DNA of 64,000 nt from Pseudo-nitzschia pungens (Eukaryota > Bacillariophyta > Bacillariophyceae > Bacillariales > Bacillariaceae), in NCBI GenBank assembly GCA_037355855.1, contig CM074761.1, forward strand, positions 2,189,346-2,253,345. Direction: 5' to 3'. Of the stretch, positions 34,806-47,123 are shown in pieces (the first letter of the stretch is position 1; each line of letters starts with the position of its first letter). The notes beneath the pieces are model-generated. The model was not told the origin of the DNA and did not search any database. It saw only the letters and a program-made list of their open reading frames with translations. The position numbers were made by a program, and so were the translations under genes.

Positions 34806-36923
34806 TCACTCTGTCTTCGGAATTGATGATCGTAAAGGGATCGAGGTCAGATTTGATGGAGAAAATCGAACGTTCAGTGGCAAATTCTCGCACTGGTTAC
34901 CAAGTCGCGGCAGATGCAGGTATGCATCCAATCCGTACCCCTCCAAACTTTTGAGCGTGAGTTCTCCCCCTAGATACCTCGCGTAAATTCTTGCCAGTGG
35001 CAACCCAAACCCACGAATGGCCGCGCCAGTAATTTCGTCGACACCAAAATCCGTTTCGTTTTCGATTTCGTCTTGAGCCGACGTCGAGTGAGCAAATTTC
35101 CAGATTTCCGACATCTGCGATCGCGGTATACCTCCACCCCGGTCGGCGATTTTGATGGTGACGTCTTCCACTCCCTTGACGATGACGATTTTGATAGGAG
35201 GTATCTTCTCCTTCGAGCCACTTTCGATGTGTCTCTTTACTGTAGCGCGGCACGCATTTTTCAGCAACTCGCCTACCATATAGTGCAAATGATGCGGAAC
35301 GTATGTGAAGTTATTCGCCTTTTTTCGATCCGCTGCCATGTCTCCATCAACAATTTGTATTTCGGGACAAACGCCGTCTCCATAGTATTCCATCGTTTGT
35401 TTCCGAACAGCCTCTACCACCTTCCGCACTTCTCGTGTTGGACAGCAATTTGGCTCGATGCAACCCAAGAAGGAGTTATTTTCACCACCACGTGATAGAC
35501 TGGCTGCTCTTGTTGGGCTGCTCAAGATATGGTGTTCCGTCAGGAATCTCAATCCCACTCTAGCCGTAAAGAATCGATAAAGCGCATCCTCCATTTCCTT
35601 CAGACTCCGGAGGCGTTCGTTCTCTACCTCGTCGTCTTCTCTCGGGATGGTCCATTTTTCGTCTTGCATCCAAGCATCGACGCCTTGCGCAACAGCATTC
35701 GGGATAGAAGACCTCTCTAAGACCATGCCCTGCAACATATCTGTGAACGAATTTTCCGACTCGACATCGGTCGGCACGGGGCAATCTTGAAATTTTTCGA
35801 GATATAACAGGTATACATGAGCGACCCTCAACACGGCTGGTATTTCGTTCAATCCGTGGGGCAAAGTCAGCAAATCCACGGCTCGTTGCGCAACCCGCAC
35901 TGGTAACCTTCGGTTTTTGGAGTGACCGTTGCAGAAATGAGCACGATCAATCAGCAATGATTGAATTCGTCGGTGAAAAGAAGTTACAGGAGATTGAACA
36001 AGAAATGTTTAGCGGGTGATATTCACACCAAATTCACGTGCACAGAATTCACCTTTCAGTCATCAATTTTGAGAACGAACGTAGACCATCCGTCAATCCG
36101 GATGGACAGAATTTGTAACAAACAACATATAAACGAACAATGAACTCGAAACGAAAACTCACTCTGCATGTAAAAACTGTGCGTTTCGTATCCGTTGCTC
36201 GCGATTATCGGCGTCAACAATTGCGTATTTATACATATCTTTCAGTGACAAAGGCGTCGTTTTTTTGGACGCCAGCTTTAGCAGTTCTTCCATATCGACA
36301 CCCACCGTCTGGGGAATGGATTGGAAAGCGCTTTCAGGAGCAGCAGCGGAAAGCGGTTTCCTGTCCTCCGTGGTTGTCGACGACAACGACGACGACTCCA
36401 CCAGAGACGAAAGGGCCAGGGACGAGGAAGATACTATTGGTTTCTTCCAGCCTGATGCCGGAGGTTTCGCACTCTTCCCAACAAGCCCTTGTGCAGCAGT
36501 ATAAGTGTGAGCATGTCTGCCACTTATATTTGTCAACTGCGTTGCGTTTGTTGTTGTGTTCGATGAACTATTCTGGCTAGCGCGCGGACCGGCATTCATC
36601 GTTTGTTGTTGGGTCGAATACTCCACAACGTGAGCTGCAATTGAAGCAGAATTCTGTTGCTGTTGACTTCTTTGATGCTGAGGTTGGTGATGAATTAGAT
36701 ACGCCGAGTGGTGGTGTTGACCTTGATGAAGAATGAGAGGGGCCATCAGAACTCTGGTCGAAGACGACGCCGAGGAGGATGAACGCGCCCTTGGCGGCAG
36801 AGTTCTGGTACCGATTCCTCTTACCACCGTTCCTTCTGTTGACACCAACGCCGCTGTTATTAACTTCACAGGACGACGGCGTTCATTTCGAGATACCGTT
36901 GACAGCAATCTTGAGCAAGTCAT
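34806..36923 (-). CDS. PDK: Mitochondrial pyruvate (or branched-chain ketoacid) dehydrogenase kinase
   Basis: Exons complement 36163-36923 and 34806-35907, 620 residues. It phosphorylates the E1 alpha subunit and so inactivates the dehydrogenase complex. The helical regulatory domain spans the intron (TPLSLKDMYKYA, RNAQFLHAELPVRVAQRAVDLLTLPHGL). The GHKL ATPase domain has the N box HYMVGELLKNACRATV, the G1 box ADRGGGIP and GFGLPLARIYARYLGG. The start at 36923 gives a basic mitochondrial-type presequence (TCSRLLSTVSRNERRRPVK); the frame is open to 37448, but that extension looks non-coding. Unusual is a ~170-residue Gln/His/Ser/Thr-rich insert before the first domain. Which of the two kinases it is was not resolved. 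Confidence 0.9.
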
Positions 36924-38054
36924 ATCGACGATGAGACTTCTGCGAAGATACTTCTTTCCTTCAAGCTCAGTAAAATGTAGTCGACGCAGGATAGTGTATC
37001 CACGAGATGAGAATGATGTCAATGTATTCTTGCTTTGTCTGTTCAAAAAATAATACTTCGTATATTGGTTGCAAATTGAAAATGGAGGGAATGTCGTCTG
37101 AACGGTGCTCGTATCCCATGCACACAAACGAATTGGATGAGGGTGAGATAGATCGTTGTCCCAATTCCAAGTTCCGTATGAGGGAAAAGAATACCGAACT
37201 GAGGTTTCGTAACTTAAATTACTCGTGCGCTGATGGGCTCGTGTCTGTCGTACACCAATGGTGTCACTCGCTACGATGACCGTTGAAGGGAAGATCAACA
37301 ACATGTTTTCGCGATGTACTTCGTACAACACACGCGTGATGTCCCCTTTTTCCGACATGAAGTCAAATTCTTTGTTCGGAGTGCCGCTGCGACCAAAATG
37401 ACGTCTATTTCTTCTATCTGTTCGTCGTACGCACCCAGAAGATACCATACGTACACACTTTCTTGAACAAAGATCCTAAAAAACACGGTGAAGTACACTA
37501 ACCTTACCCCGTTCTCCTTCATGTAGCGGCAATATTGGTTGAAACCGACAACACACACCTTATCACAAAAATACAGTAACTTAATTAACCCCAGCATTTT
37601 TCGATCAATTTTTCCTGCTGGGCAAGCAAAAGCACAATGCAAACATGCAGGTCTGTCTCTCAAGAGTCAAAAGCTTTCAAGTTACAGATCTGAATTGATT
37701 TTAGAAAGTGACCGTCTAAGGAACTAGTATTACTAGTAGTAGTAGTAGCAGCAGCAGATTTCACCAAACTTGCAGGAGCATATCCCAAAAAAATCACATA
37801 GTATTGTATCATTTTCAAGACAACAATGATCAAGAATTGGAAACGCAAAGCACACCATTGTATTATAGTACACATCATCAAAATATCATCTGATTTCCAC
37901 CATGGAGAGTATCCTCATGAAAACATAACCGATATCACAAACTGCTGATTGTACTTTAGTAGTACTACTAATAGTACTACTAGTAGTACTAGTTCCCCTG
38001 GCATCAACCGTCAACCCTAAAAGCAAGGTAGCACTAACGAAATTAACAAGCGAC
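36924..38054. other. Intergenic, 1.1 kb
   Basis: No gene recognised. It carries a GTA/CAG microsatellite near 37724-37757 and a nearly palindromic AGTACTACTA tract at 37955-37992. Confidence 0.6.
37955..37992. repeat. Self-complementary AGTACTACTA tract
   Basis: Alternating AGTACT, ACTACT and AGTAGT words around ACTAGT. Both strands read almost alike, so the tract could form hairpins. Related to the other TAC/GTA tracts in the window. Confidence 0.75.
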
Positions 38055-38310
38055 ATGGCAGGCCCTATAGACGAGTTTCAACTCTCAGCTGCGAATCAAG
38101 AATTCATTGAAAGAAACAAATCCAAGCCCGTAATCATCTCTGACAGACACGGACCAAAAGGGCTCAATGAAGGTGAGATCAGTATTTTCAAATCATCACT
38201 ATTAGTAATAGTGGAGTGCGAGTAACTTTCCAGGTACCGGGTTGTCTTGGGTCGCGGCTTTATTCCAAAAAGGCTCTTCGCGCATTATTCGTTTTGGGAT
38301 TTTTTCATAA
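38055..38310 (+). CDS. Possible small spliced gene, unknown
   Basis: An ATG at 38055 opens 39 codons (MAGPIDEFQLSAANQEFIER start). A GTGAGA donor at 38173 and a TTTCCAG acceptor ending at 38233 would remove 61 bases and continue in frame to a stop at 38308-38310, about 64 residues in all. No family recognised. Support is only the ATG, the splice signals and a non-repetitive composition; it may be the first exon of a longer transcript or not a gene. Confidence 0.25.
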
Positions 38311-38583
38311 GATGCAACTTTCTCCCATCTATTCGCTGCTGCTCGCAAAAAAGCATTCGCACCAACAGCCGAAAGAGGTTTCTCTCAAAAAGCACAACAA
38401 CTAGAGCATTAGATTATCGTACGACAGAGGCCCCTTCTACGTTCATCGCTCTATTGCGTACCGCCGTAAATGCCCGACATAGAGACACAAAAGATTCAAC
38501 TCTTCGACACAAATCAAACGTAGTAACGGTGGACGGAATGCTTTCGTCGCCAAACTCAGCACTTTGATACCGTTAGGGACCGT

Positions 38584-39627
38584 ATGAGGTTTTTGATTCG
38601 ACACAGTACATTCCGCACTCATCGAACATACCGCACATACCGCAATCACATTATTGGTGTTTCAAGATCTTTCTCGCAAATGACGAAAACTTCTGTGTGG
38701 AAGATCACGCGGCCAGATGTCGATGGCTCTATGCACTCACATATGAGATCGGAAACCTCGAAGCAAGCCACCCCTTCATCGTCCCCAAAAGCAGTAGTTG
38801 TATTGATTGGATGGTGGGGTGCCAAGGCGAAAGACATTGCGAAATATTCCTCTCTATATCATGGTCTGATGCCATGCGTGACTGTGGCAGGAGTGGCCGA
38901 CTCAACGGACATTATGTTCAAGAGGGACAAATCTCTGCACAAATTTTCCAAGGATGGCTTGGAAGTTGTCGGGAATCTACTCACGGAATACGATACGCTG
39001 AAATTACCAGTTGTGGTACATTTGTTTAGCAACGGCGGAGGATTTGTTTGGCAACAAATGTTGAGGATCCTAGAAGAGGAAGAGCACGAGCATTTACATC
39101 ATGCAGCATCGCTTACTAACCAAGAGTACAGAAACCCAGTGACGGCTGCAGAAGTGACACCTTTAAACAAAATCACCGGACTTTCTCGAGTTCGCACGAG
39201 TCTTCAAGCACTCATAATGGATTCATGTCCAGCATATCCAAAATTTGCTTCTGGAATGGCAGCATTAGAGGGCAGTCTGAATGGAAAAACAACCTTCTTG
39301 CTGCCTCTATTGAAGGTGATGTTTCTGCTCGTCCACGTTATGCGGAGGCTCTGGAATTGGATTTGGCAACGTCCGAGTCCCATGAAAGAATTCTGGAACG
39401 AGTTGCTTTCGAGTGATTTGGAATCACCTCAGGCATTTGTGTATAGCACAGTGGACGAAATGGTAGATTATAGATATTTGGAAGAGTTCATCGCAGCTCG
39501 AAGAACCCGCGCATCTCATGTATCTATTCTAAAATTCACTGATACACCGCATGTGCAGCACTATCGTTATTACCCAAAAGACTACAAGGCATTCATTGAA
39601 GATTTTTTGCAGAAACACTTGCACTAA
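38584..39627 (+). CDS. TMEM53/DUF829-family alpha/beta hydrolase-like protein
   Basis: 347 residues, one exon. Family signs: VVVLIGWWGAKAKDIAKYSS near residue 72, HLFSNGGGFVWQ (the position of the nucleophile in related hydrolases), YSTVDEMVDYRYLEEFI and a final HVQHYRYYPKDY. DUF829 members in animals (TMEM53) sit in the nuclear envelope, and some fungal and plant relatives are uncharacterised, so no reaction is assigned. One hydrophobic stretch (LLPLLKVMFLLVHVMRRLW) could associate with a membrane. The N-terminus is Arg/His/Thr-rich (RTHRTYRTYRN) and might be a mitochondrial signal; a later ATG at codon 33 is an alternative start. Confidence 0.82.
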   Translation: MRFLIRHSTFRTHRTYRTYRNHIIGVSRSFSQMTKTSVWKITRPDVDGSMHSHMRSETSKQATPSSSPKAVVVLIGWWGAKAKDIAKYSSLYHGLMPCVTVAGVADSTDIMFKRDKSLHKFSKDGLEVVGNLLTEYDTLKLPVVVHLFSNGGGFVWQQMLRILEEEEHEHLHHAASLTNQEYRNPVTAAEVTPLNKITGLSRVRTSLQALIMDSCPAYPKFASGMAALEGSLNGKTTFLLPLLKVMFLLVHVMRRLWNWIWQRPSPMKEFWNELLSSDLESPQAFVYSTVDEMVDYRYLEEFIAARRTRASHVSILKFTDTPHVQHYRYYPKDYKAFIEDFLQKHLH

Positions 39628-40480
39628 CAATACAACAATTGCCATCTCATCAATGATATTCTTGCTATCAGTGATCTACTTCTAATAGCTAAAACTGTTG
39701 GTTGTCGTTTGTCGCTGATACGTTTTGTCATATGCTCGAAAAAACGTTTCATTTATTCGTACTATCTTTCGTAAACATTCCATACATTTAGGCTACGTTT
39801 GTACGGTGAGGAAGATTCACTCGTCAGTGATGGCATGAACCAATGAGCAAAGTTACATCAATACTTCGTAGAAACTATGTTGCGGTGAATTGCTTGTTAT
39901 TCTTTGTATCCAAGAGCACGGAGATTTTCAATCAGCATACTCGTGCCACAAGATCTATAATTAACCTTACTATTACGTAGTACGTAGTATGAAGTATTTT
40001 CTTGTAGTTCTATCATCCAATTCGTTTCATGTCATGTCCAGAAGAAATCGTATGATGATGATGAACGATGCGTTGAAAACAAAAATCTTCTAAAAAATAG
40101 AAAACATCATAATAATATGTGTAAGTTACTCCTGTCGACACCTCAAGGTATGTATTTACTGAGTAAGGCCTTAGTATTACGCCTTTCAATATCCTTCTCC
40201 GAAAACAGATTGTTGGTTTTGCAATCATCAAGCCGATCCAAACATCAAACCAATTCGAGTACGCACGTGCGTAGCGAAAGCACGAATGCCGCGATCCCAA
40301 TTCGTTGCAAGTCGCCGCCGCTAGATGCTAGAACGATCTGATTACGTCGATCATCCCCACAAAAAAGCACCCACAACTTCTACAAAGTGCTACTACTACA
40401 AAGTACTACAAAGTAGTTGGTCAAGATCCACAACCGCGGAAGACTGCTCTAATTAGCTAACACGTCAAAGTTCGACGTAC
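39628..40480. other. Intergenic, 0.85 kb
   Basis: A CTACTACTACAAAGTACTACAAAGTAG tract lies near 40390-40420. No gene recognised. Confidence 0.6.
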
Positions 40481-41610
40481 GTGATGAAAGTCAAGGTTGC
40501 GGCAAGGACATTTTTGGGCTTGGTATTATCAAGCGTTTCAACGTTGATAGGACCAAATCTTGTCTTGCTTCTTCACTGCTCCACAGTCGCTGCAGGAACT
40601 CCCTACTTTGATTCCACAATTAGTGGCTCCTGCAATGTTGGAAGAGGATCATCCCGGCAGAGAATTCCAACCAAGGCCACCACTCACTGTTCAACCTCCA
40701 TCGGTGATAAGAATCATATAGGTTTCCCACTAAAAAATTCCGAACGAGATTATATTTCTCGCCATGTCAAAACTCTTGAACGACTAAGGGGAGGTGATAC
40801 ATCTTTATCTTCTTCTCCTTGCAAGGTTGGTTTGTTGATCGAAACATTGGATGTGTGTGGAACAGCAGTCTTTGCTTTCTCCGGGGCTTTGAAGGCGGGG
40901 AGAAAAGGCATGGATATAATTGGAATGATGATCATTGCGTCGATCACTAGCATGGGTGGTGGGACACTGCGCGATGTATTGATGGTCGGCCATGCTGACG
41001 AGCATGTCGTTTTTTGGATGAAGACGCCATTGTATCTCGAGATCAGTTTGATCACGGCGCTGGTCACCTTCTATACGTGGCCATTGATTGAAAAAAAGTT
41101 TGGATTGGTAGATTCTGCTATTCCAATATGCACTGCGGGTAGGTGTTCCGTTTCTTTCGAGTATCCAGTACGTCAAGCAGTTGATTCACTTGGCTCACAC
41201 GGCCCCTTCTTTGTCGGATTGTGCGTTCCCTGTTTGATTTCTCTCCAGACGCATTGGGGCTGGCAGCCTTTTGTATAGTGGGTGTCGAAGCCGCAGCAAA
41301 GAAAGGTTTGGCTCCCACCTTGTGGATTGTTTCGGGTCTGATGACCGCAACCTTTGGAGGCATTATTCGGGACGTCATCTGCGGAGAACAACCTCGGGTC
41401 ATGTATCCCCATAGAACATTGTACGCTTTGGGTCCAGCATTGGGTGCGCTGACATACACAGTACTGGATAACCTCGTGAAAACACAACGATGGTCATTGA
41501 ATGCTTCATCAATTACACTTGTTTCTTTTCTAGTTGCATTTGTGGTACGAGTTCTTTCGTTCAACAAACCCTGGCGGATGCCTCATTGGGATGTAAATCT
41601 CGATCAATAG
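40481..41610 (+). CDS. UPF0126/TRIC-like membrane channel or transporter
   Basis: Exons 40481-41138 and 41249-41610 give 339 residues. It has two repeated UPF0126 halves of three membrane helices each: TAVFAFSGALKAGRKGMDIIG with SMGGGTLRDVLM, and AAFCIVGVEAAAKKGLAPTL with ATFGGIIRDVICG. The GGG(T/I)LRDV and GGIIRDV motifs at the symmetric helix ends are the hallmark. Bacterial members include amino-acid (glycine) transporters and TRIC-type cation channels; the substrate here is unknown. The first ~100 residues are an N-terminal hydrophobic signal (LGLVLSSVSTLIG) and a Ser/Thr-rich spacer, probably targeting to the secretory route or an organelle. Confidence 0.88.
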
Positions 41611-41851
41611 GTAGCGAGTGATAACATGACCGAATGCGAGGGGCCTAACGACATCATGTTCATACTTGCAACGGACGACGACGTAACCTATAAAACTAAG
41701 ACAAGTCTTGAGTATATTTAGCAGTAAATATCAATTATAGTGATGAAGTGACCATGCAATCATAGCTAAGTCAATCGTAGCGAGAATTCCTTTGTGGAAA
41801 AACTATACATTGGAGAGATAGAACAGGATGCGCCAATGAATATGACCCAAC

Positions 41852-43053
41852 TCATGACGCAACCGAGACCTCTTTCAGAACTCCCACAAAGTGCGAAACC
41901 TCACCAGTCTCTTCATCATAGAGCGGTCCAACACTCAACCGATTTCGAAACTTTCTGCCCTCTTTGGTGTAATTCGTTAGCACAGTCGTGGCTTCCTCTC
42001 CATGGACGAACAATTGGTGGATCAATGCCGTGACAGGCACATTGGTCGGTTTCTTTTCCACCCAAGAGTGCCCCCAAGCTCTTGCCCTTCGATTCGACGT
42101 ACGTGTATCCACAGAGCCCTTCCCATGCAGCATTTACGTTGAACACTCGAAAGGGTTTTTTGGTTTCCGTAATGACAATCGCTTCGGACTTTCGGAGGAG
42201 TGCGTCCTGCAACGTGCGAGGCAATTGTTGTTGTTGCTGCCGGTGTTGTTCCGGATATGTCGATGTCGATATCAGTTGAGACTTGCTGGTTCGAAGCTGG
42301 ATGGATTCGCGTTCGTTCAGGGGCCTCGTCAATCGCGGAAATCGGACGGAACCTTCGTTCAGAGACGAAGCAAACGACAGAGAATACGCCATCGACTCGG
42401 AATCGATTTCGTGATCTTCCGTCCATCAAGGATTCCGTGTTGCTTCCGATCGTATCATCTCCGTATATTTGTTTGTTGGCAGCCATGCGATCGTCTTGCG
42501 GCTGGTTTTGACTCATTTTGAGCTCTTCTTCCCTTTCGTTCCATGAACGAGCCCACGATGGGAGCCCCGAATCGTCTGGCATAGTTGCAAGATCAAGCTC
42601 GGCACTGCTCTTGTTCCTTTGTTGGGGCTGATTGTGCTGGAATTGATGGTCTCTCGATACAGAAGAAGGGGAAAACTCGGTTTGAAAACTTCGTCGTTGA
42701 ATACTACTTATTCGGATCTGCTCACGTTCGCGATCGGTTAAGCGTCTGGATAGCGGAGGAAGATCGGATCCTTCCGAGGACGCCATGGCGAGCGAGTAGA
42801 CCATAGAATGACGAAGCGAATCATTCTGCGAAATGGATGCAAAGGATGGCGATTGTAATTGTGAGATATACCGAGGGAAGGAGAAATGAGATTCACGACC
42901 AAGCAATGGTGGAAGTTTCGATGGATTGATTGCAATTGATTCTTTGATTTCTTGTCGAAGCACACTTACGCTCAAAATGGTGTTCAACACTGCTCGTTTG
43001 TTGTCGTTGATCTCGTCGCTTTCGCTACCAGCGATGCTATCGTGACTTAACAA
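41852..43053 (-). CDS. PAS-domain protein with triple repeat, two apparent frameshifts
   Basis: About 399 residues if two single extra bases are discounted, near 42413 and 42050. The C-terminal ~110 residues are a PAS domain: SEAIVITETKKPFRVFNVNA, WEGLCGYTYVESKGKSLGAL, then TVLTNYTKEGRKFRN and VSHFVGVLKEV. The flavin-binding Cys motif of LOV domains (NCRFLQ) is replaced by KSLGALLGG, so blue-light photochemistry is not expected. Upstream are three related segments: DLPPLSRRLTDREREQIRIS, GLPSWARSWNEREEELKMSQ and RFPRLTRPLNERESIQLRTS. No output domain is seen. Either the extra bases are assembly errors or this is a recent pseudogene. An upstream exon may be missing. Confidence 0.68.
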
Positions 43054-45301
43054 TCGCCGTTGGATATTTATTTGGATGTTGTTGGCCCTGGCCGAAGCCC
43101 GGAGCTGTGATCTGCAACAATGAGATTGATCGAATCATTTTGTGTCTTGCTTTGTCTATTGTATTGTACCGGGGGTGAACGGATCGCCTAGTGGAAAAGA
43201 TCTAATGTGTTTGACACACGAATATCGTTGTTGCTTTGTCCGATGACTTGTTCCTTTGAGAGTCTGAGAAGTGTTGTCGTTTTCTTATTTATGACCAACT
43301 AGTGCTTGGATTTTGCTTCTATCACGATCGACACAATCCACGAAGATAGCTGATTGAAGTGATGGGAGATAGGAAGATTAGACGGAACGCATGTCATATG
43401 TAATTGTCGCGGCTTTTGTAACACCGAGCAAGAACGCTTTTTCTTGGACGGACATCACCCAAATCCGAACTTTGTGCGTGATTTTGCAAACGCACCGTGA
43501 GCTGGATGACGAATAGTTTCATTTTAGAGTTAAATACAATGGTCGCATAGAATAGAAACTCGATTCTTTTCTGTTCTTTCTGACGCAAGAACATCCCCAC
43601 ACACCGCCCTCCAAACGGCATATGGCACGAAGACGCTTCTTCACGAAGTTCCACGACTGATTTCGGAATTGGGTATGAAATTTCATAATTCTCACTCTTT
43701 TCTTCCTTCACTTTGGCTCGATGGGTTGGAATGCGATTGGCATTTTGTAGTTTGTCGAAGGAACAACGGCCGAAAAACCATTCCGGGTGTAACGTAACGA
43801 GATCATTGATTGAAGTTTCCAAGGCGTGGTTGCATTCAAAGATACGTCCCCCACACAATCCTACGGTAGTCTGGCTTGTTTCGGTTAATGCAATAACGCT
43901 AGAGACTTAGTATTGGAACGGAACACGCACTCCACCCAGCCAATGTTCGTTTCTCTGAGGAGAGGTTAACGACAGCTGGAATCAATCCTACAGCTAGTCG
44001 ATGGGCATTGCATTGTGCTTTTATCATTCCCCTGCCTTGCTGAACAACGAATGATTGCGCTTAGTAATGGTAGGCACGTAGTGTCTAGAAGGACAATCAT
44101 GCATACCATGCATCAACCCGAACGAATCACGGAATCGACGGTAGCGAACCCTGTATGGGAGGCAGGCTCCCGTAACGATTTTGGTGAAGGAATAGCAAGC
44201 AACCTACGTCCGCGAATGCCGAAACGAAGCTGCGGTGGCGTCACATACCCTACAACTCCTCTGTTGGCATTACTGGAACGGATTGGATTTCTTTGTCTTG
44301 GTTTCTTAGCTTGCGAAGAAAGTAGGGATTCATTGTTGTCTAGAGATGATGCAACAGTCCGCACTGATCGGTTCCAATCAGCTTCTTCGTGGTTTCACGT
44401 GGCATCTTCATTTTTGTTGAAACAACACGCATGGTATTTCATTCGTTCCTTCATTCGCCATTCCGAAATATCGACAAGGCCCCCCAACCGACAAACAATC
44501 AGTGGTTTCTATGCTCAAAGTGTCAATCAGAAAACAGATATCTAATTGAATGCCGCAATCTGCCGGATTGACTAAGTTTCGGAACGCAAGTTTGGGCTAG
44601 TTCTGTCGTTTACTGTTGAGTTCGAAAAGAGCAGTTTTATTGTGTGTTTCGACCGTTCTTTGGAACACGTAGACTTGGGCCGCTTCCAACCGAACACTCG
44701 CCATTCGACCCCCTTTCTAGTGCTCTTATTAAATGGGGTAACTCGAACCGCAGGGCAATCGAGCGATCTCATATTTACGATTGAATTACAGCTTATCAAA
44801 TGCTTATCATGAAATTCAATTCACGTAATAGTACCGGTGCAGAGCCAAATGATTGTCGTCAGATCAAAAGTCGATCTTTACAGACGAAAAGCATGTTAAG
44901 TGTTGTAGAAATCTCTGCCTTGCACATGCAATAACAATGATCCCGGTCAGAGTCAAGTGGGAGAATAGAATGAATCCATCTATCGTTCTGAACAAAATAA
45001 GATACAAGTAAGGTTACTTCAGCAATTGATAGCAACCCTCAACCCGGTATGAATTCTGTGGATCGAGAAAAGTTGAAATTTGAACAAACAATTCGGGTTT
45101 GTTAAGCCCTGACGCAAAACGTACAACAGTCGTACCGGTGCTACCCGTACATAAACCTTACCCTGTACTAATACTCTGTACTACTCTCAGTGTACAACGA
45201 AAGCTTTCTCAATTGAGATCCTTTCGGCTTCAAAATGATGTCGACTTCATTCGATTTCTAATAGTTGATGGACGGGCCGCCGTATCCATTGCTTCACTGC
45301 C
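43054..45301. other. Intergenic, 2.2 kb
   Basis: Two open frames, 43394-43858 (minus, 154 codons) and 44015-44545 (plus, 176 codons), show no recognised family, signal peptide or splice support and are left uncalled. A GTAAGGTTAC decamer sits at 45008. Confidence 0.45.
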
Positions 45302-47123
45302 ATGGTTCGGGTGACAATACGTTGCGACGGTCAACAAACGGGAAAGGTTCTCAGGTTTGATGAATCAATCGAGTTTCACGTGTTGCTGCGAAAAATAGTC
45401 GACAAATTAGGTGTCACGCATCACTCACACGATGACATTGATTACGATCCGAGCCAGCTGTTTGAACTGAGACTAGGGGTTGACAGTGTTCTGGAAGACA
45501 CAAACGAAATCGAACACGGAGATGAACTTGTCTTGTTTAGAATCGAAGGGGATGTTGAGGAGAAAGGGAATGGTACAGCGGGAATTCAACACGGAGGAGT
45601 CGGATAATACGCGTGGTAAAGTGAAAGCAGAGAATGACACAAATGACAAGAACGACGAACGTGACTTCAAGCCAGCGGAAATCGAATCGTCTTCTGTCGG
45701 ACATAGAACGTTACGTCCAAGAAAGAGCAAGAGTACTGATGACATCGAAGTGCTTTCTATCAGTTCCGACGAAGACGAGGACGAGGACGAAGACGAGAAT
45801 AGCTCAGAGTCTAGTGACGAGCCGTTCGACGACGACGACTACGAGTCTTCGGAGGAGGAGGAACAAACATATCAGAATGCCAGTCCAGATTATGGAAAGC
45901 GACCGAGTAAAAGGTGTAAACAAAACCCAAAACCATCTCCGGATCCTCCGCTCGAGGTGATAATGGAAGAAAAAGATATTCCTTCAGCCCCTGGAAAATG
46001 CGACAACTCGCTCGAAAACGATTCATCGAAAAATACTGATTCGAATGGAATGGAAGAAGTATCGTTGCTGGTAGACGGGGCAGGGAAGAAAAAGTCAGAA
46101 CAGGAAGTTAAGAATCGCATTATCAAGTTGCTGAACACTGGCTTTCACGAAAAGTCCAATGAACACGAGGCAAAAAATGCTATGAAACTTGCCCAGAGGT
46201 TGATGAGAAAACACAATTTGTCTCAAGCCCTCCTGTTAAGGGAGCGCGAAACGAAAAACAATGAAAAAGAGCATGATGGTGAGGTTTTAAAAGGGGGGAT
46301 GGTCCGAATCAAAATAGTGAACCGAAAAACTCGCAAACCCACTCTCTTTGCACGATGGATTTCTGATCTCACCCATCCCGTGTGTAAAAATTTTGGAGTC
46401 AAAGCATATCATCAAACCCGTCGTGGTGTCCGATGTGACGTAGTGTTTTATGGAATATACTCAAATGCACAGCTTGCTGGGTATGCATTCAAAGTTGCAA
46501 CCGAGCGCATATCGCAGATGATGACTGAGTATCGGCCCGACACACCATCTTGGAGAGATATCAGCACCAAAAGCTCACGATTGAGCTATGCTCTTGGAAT
46601 AGTGCAAGGCATCTCAGAAGATGTTGAGAAAAATCTGCAGATGGAGAAGATACAACGGAAGAGAAAGTTAGAACGTGCTAGACTAGCGGAATCAAAGGGA
46701 GAGGCATATGCAGAAAGTGACGACGACGATGATGGCGAAGGCGTTGGGTTCTCTGCTGTAGAGGAGGAAGATGAGGAGAATAACGAACTTTCTCAAACAG
46801 CCATTCCAAATCATGAAAAGTCTAGTGAGGTGAAGGTCGAGCCAACATCAAAATCTATTTCTGGAGTTGATCTACAAAGTCGAGTCGCGGAACTGGAAAA
46901 AGAAGAACAAGCCGCGCTTGTTTTGGTTGATCATAACAAGAAGATCGCAGAAGAAGTACTCAAGACAAGTGATATAAAACTCAGAACTGGACGGAAACGG
47001 AAAGCAATTGAATTCGATCGCCAATCGTTCGATCGCGGGGTCATAGATTCAAAAGAAATTGATATGAATCAAAGGGCGATCCGTGACGAGGTCAAAATAA
47101 AGGTTGAAAAAAATCGGGGATGA
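45302..47123 (+). CDS. DUF2786 protein with ubiquitin-like N-terminus, one apparent frameshift
   Basis: 606 residues if one extra base near 45550-45600 is discounted; as written, the first frame stops at 45607 and the second is open throughout. The N-terminal ~85 residues (VRVTIRCDGQQTGKVLRFDE ... EHGDELVLFRIEG) look like a ubiquitin-like or PB1-like fold. A long acidic, Ser-rich region follows, with an alternating Asp-Glu run. The centre is DUF2786: VKNRIIKLLNTGFHEKSNEH, KNAMKLAQRLMRKHNLSQA, then the usual downstream domain (PVCKNFGVKAYHQTRRGVRC, YGIYSNAQLAGYAFKVATER). The C-terminus is charged and lysine-rich with nuclear-localisation-like RKRK clusters. Function unknown; a nuclear role is inferred only from composition. 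Confidence 0.75.

Noticed and set aside
36924..37448. N-terminal extension of the dehydrogenase kinase by 175 codons
   Set aside because: The extension has no domain and would bury the mitochondrial-type presequence that starts at 36923.
43394..44545. Two frames of 154 and 176 codons as genes
   Set aside because: No family, signal peptide or splice support; composition resembles surrounding intergenic sequence.
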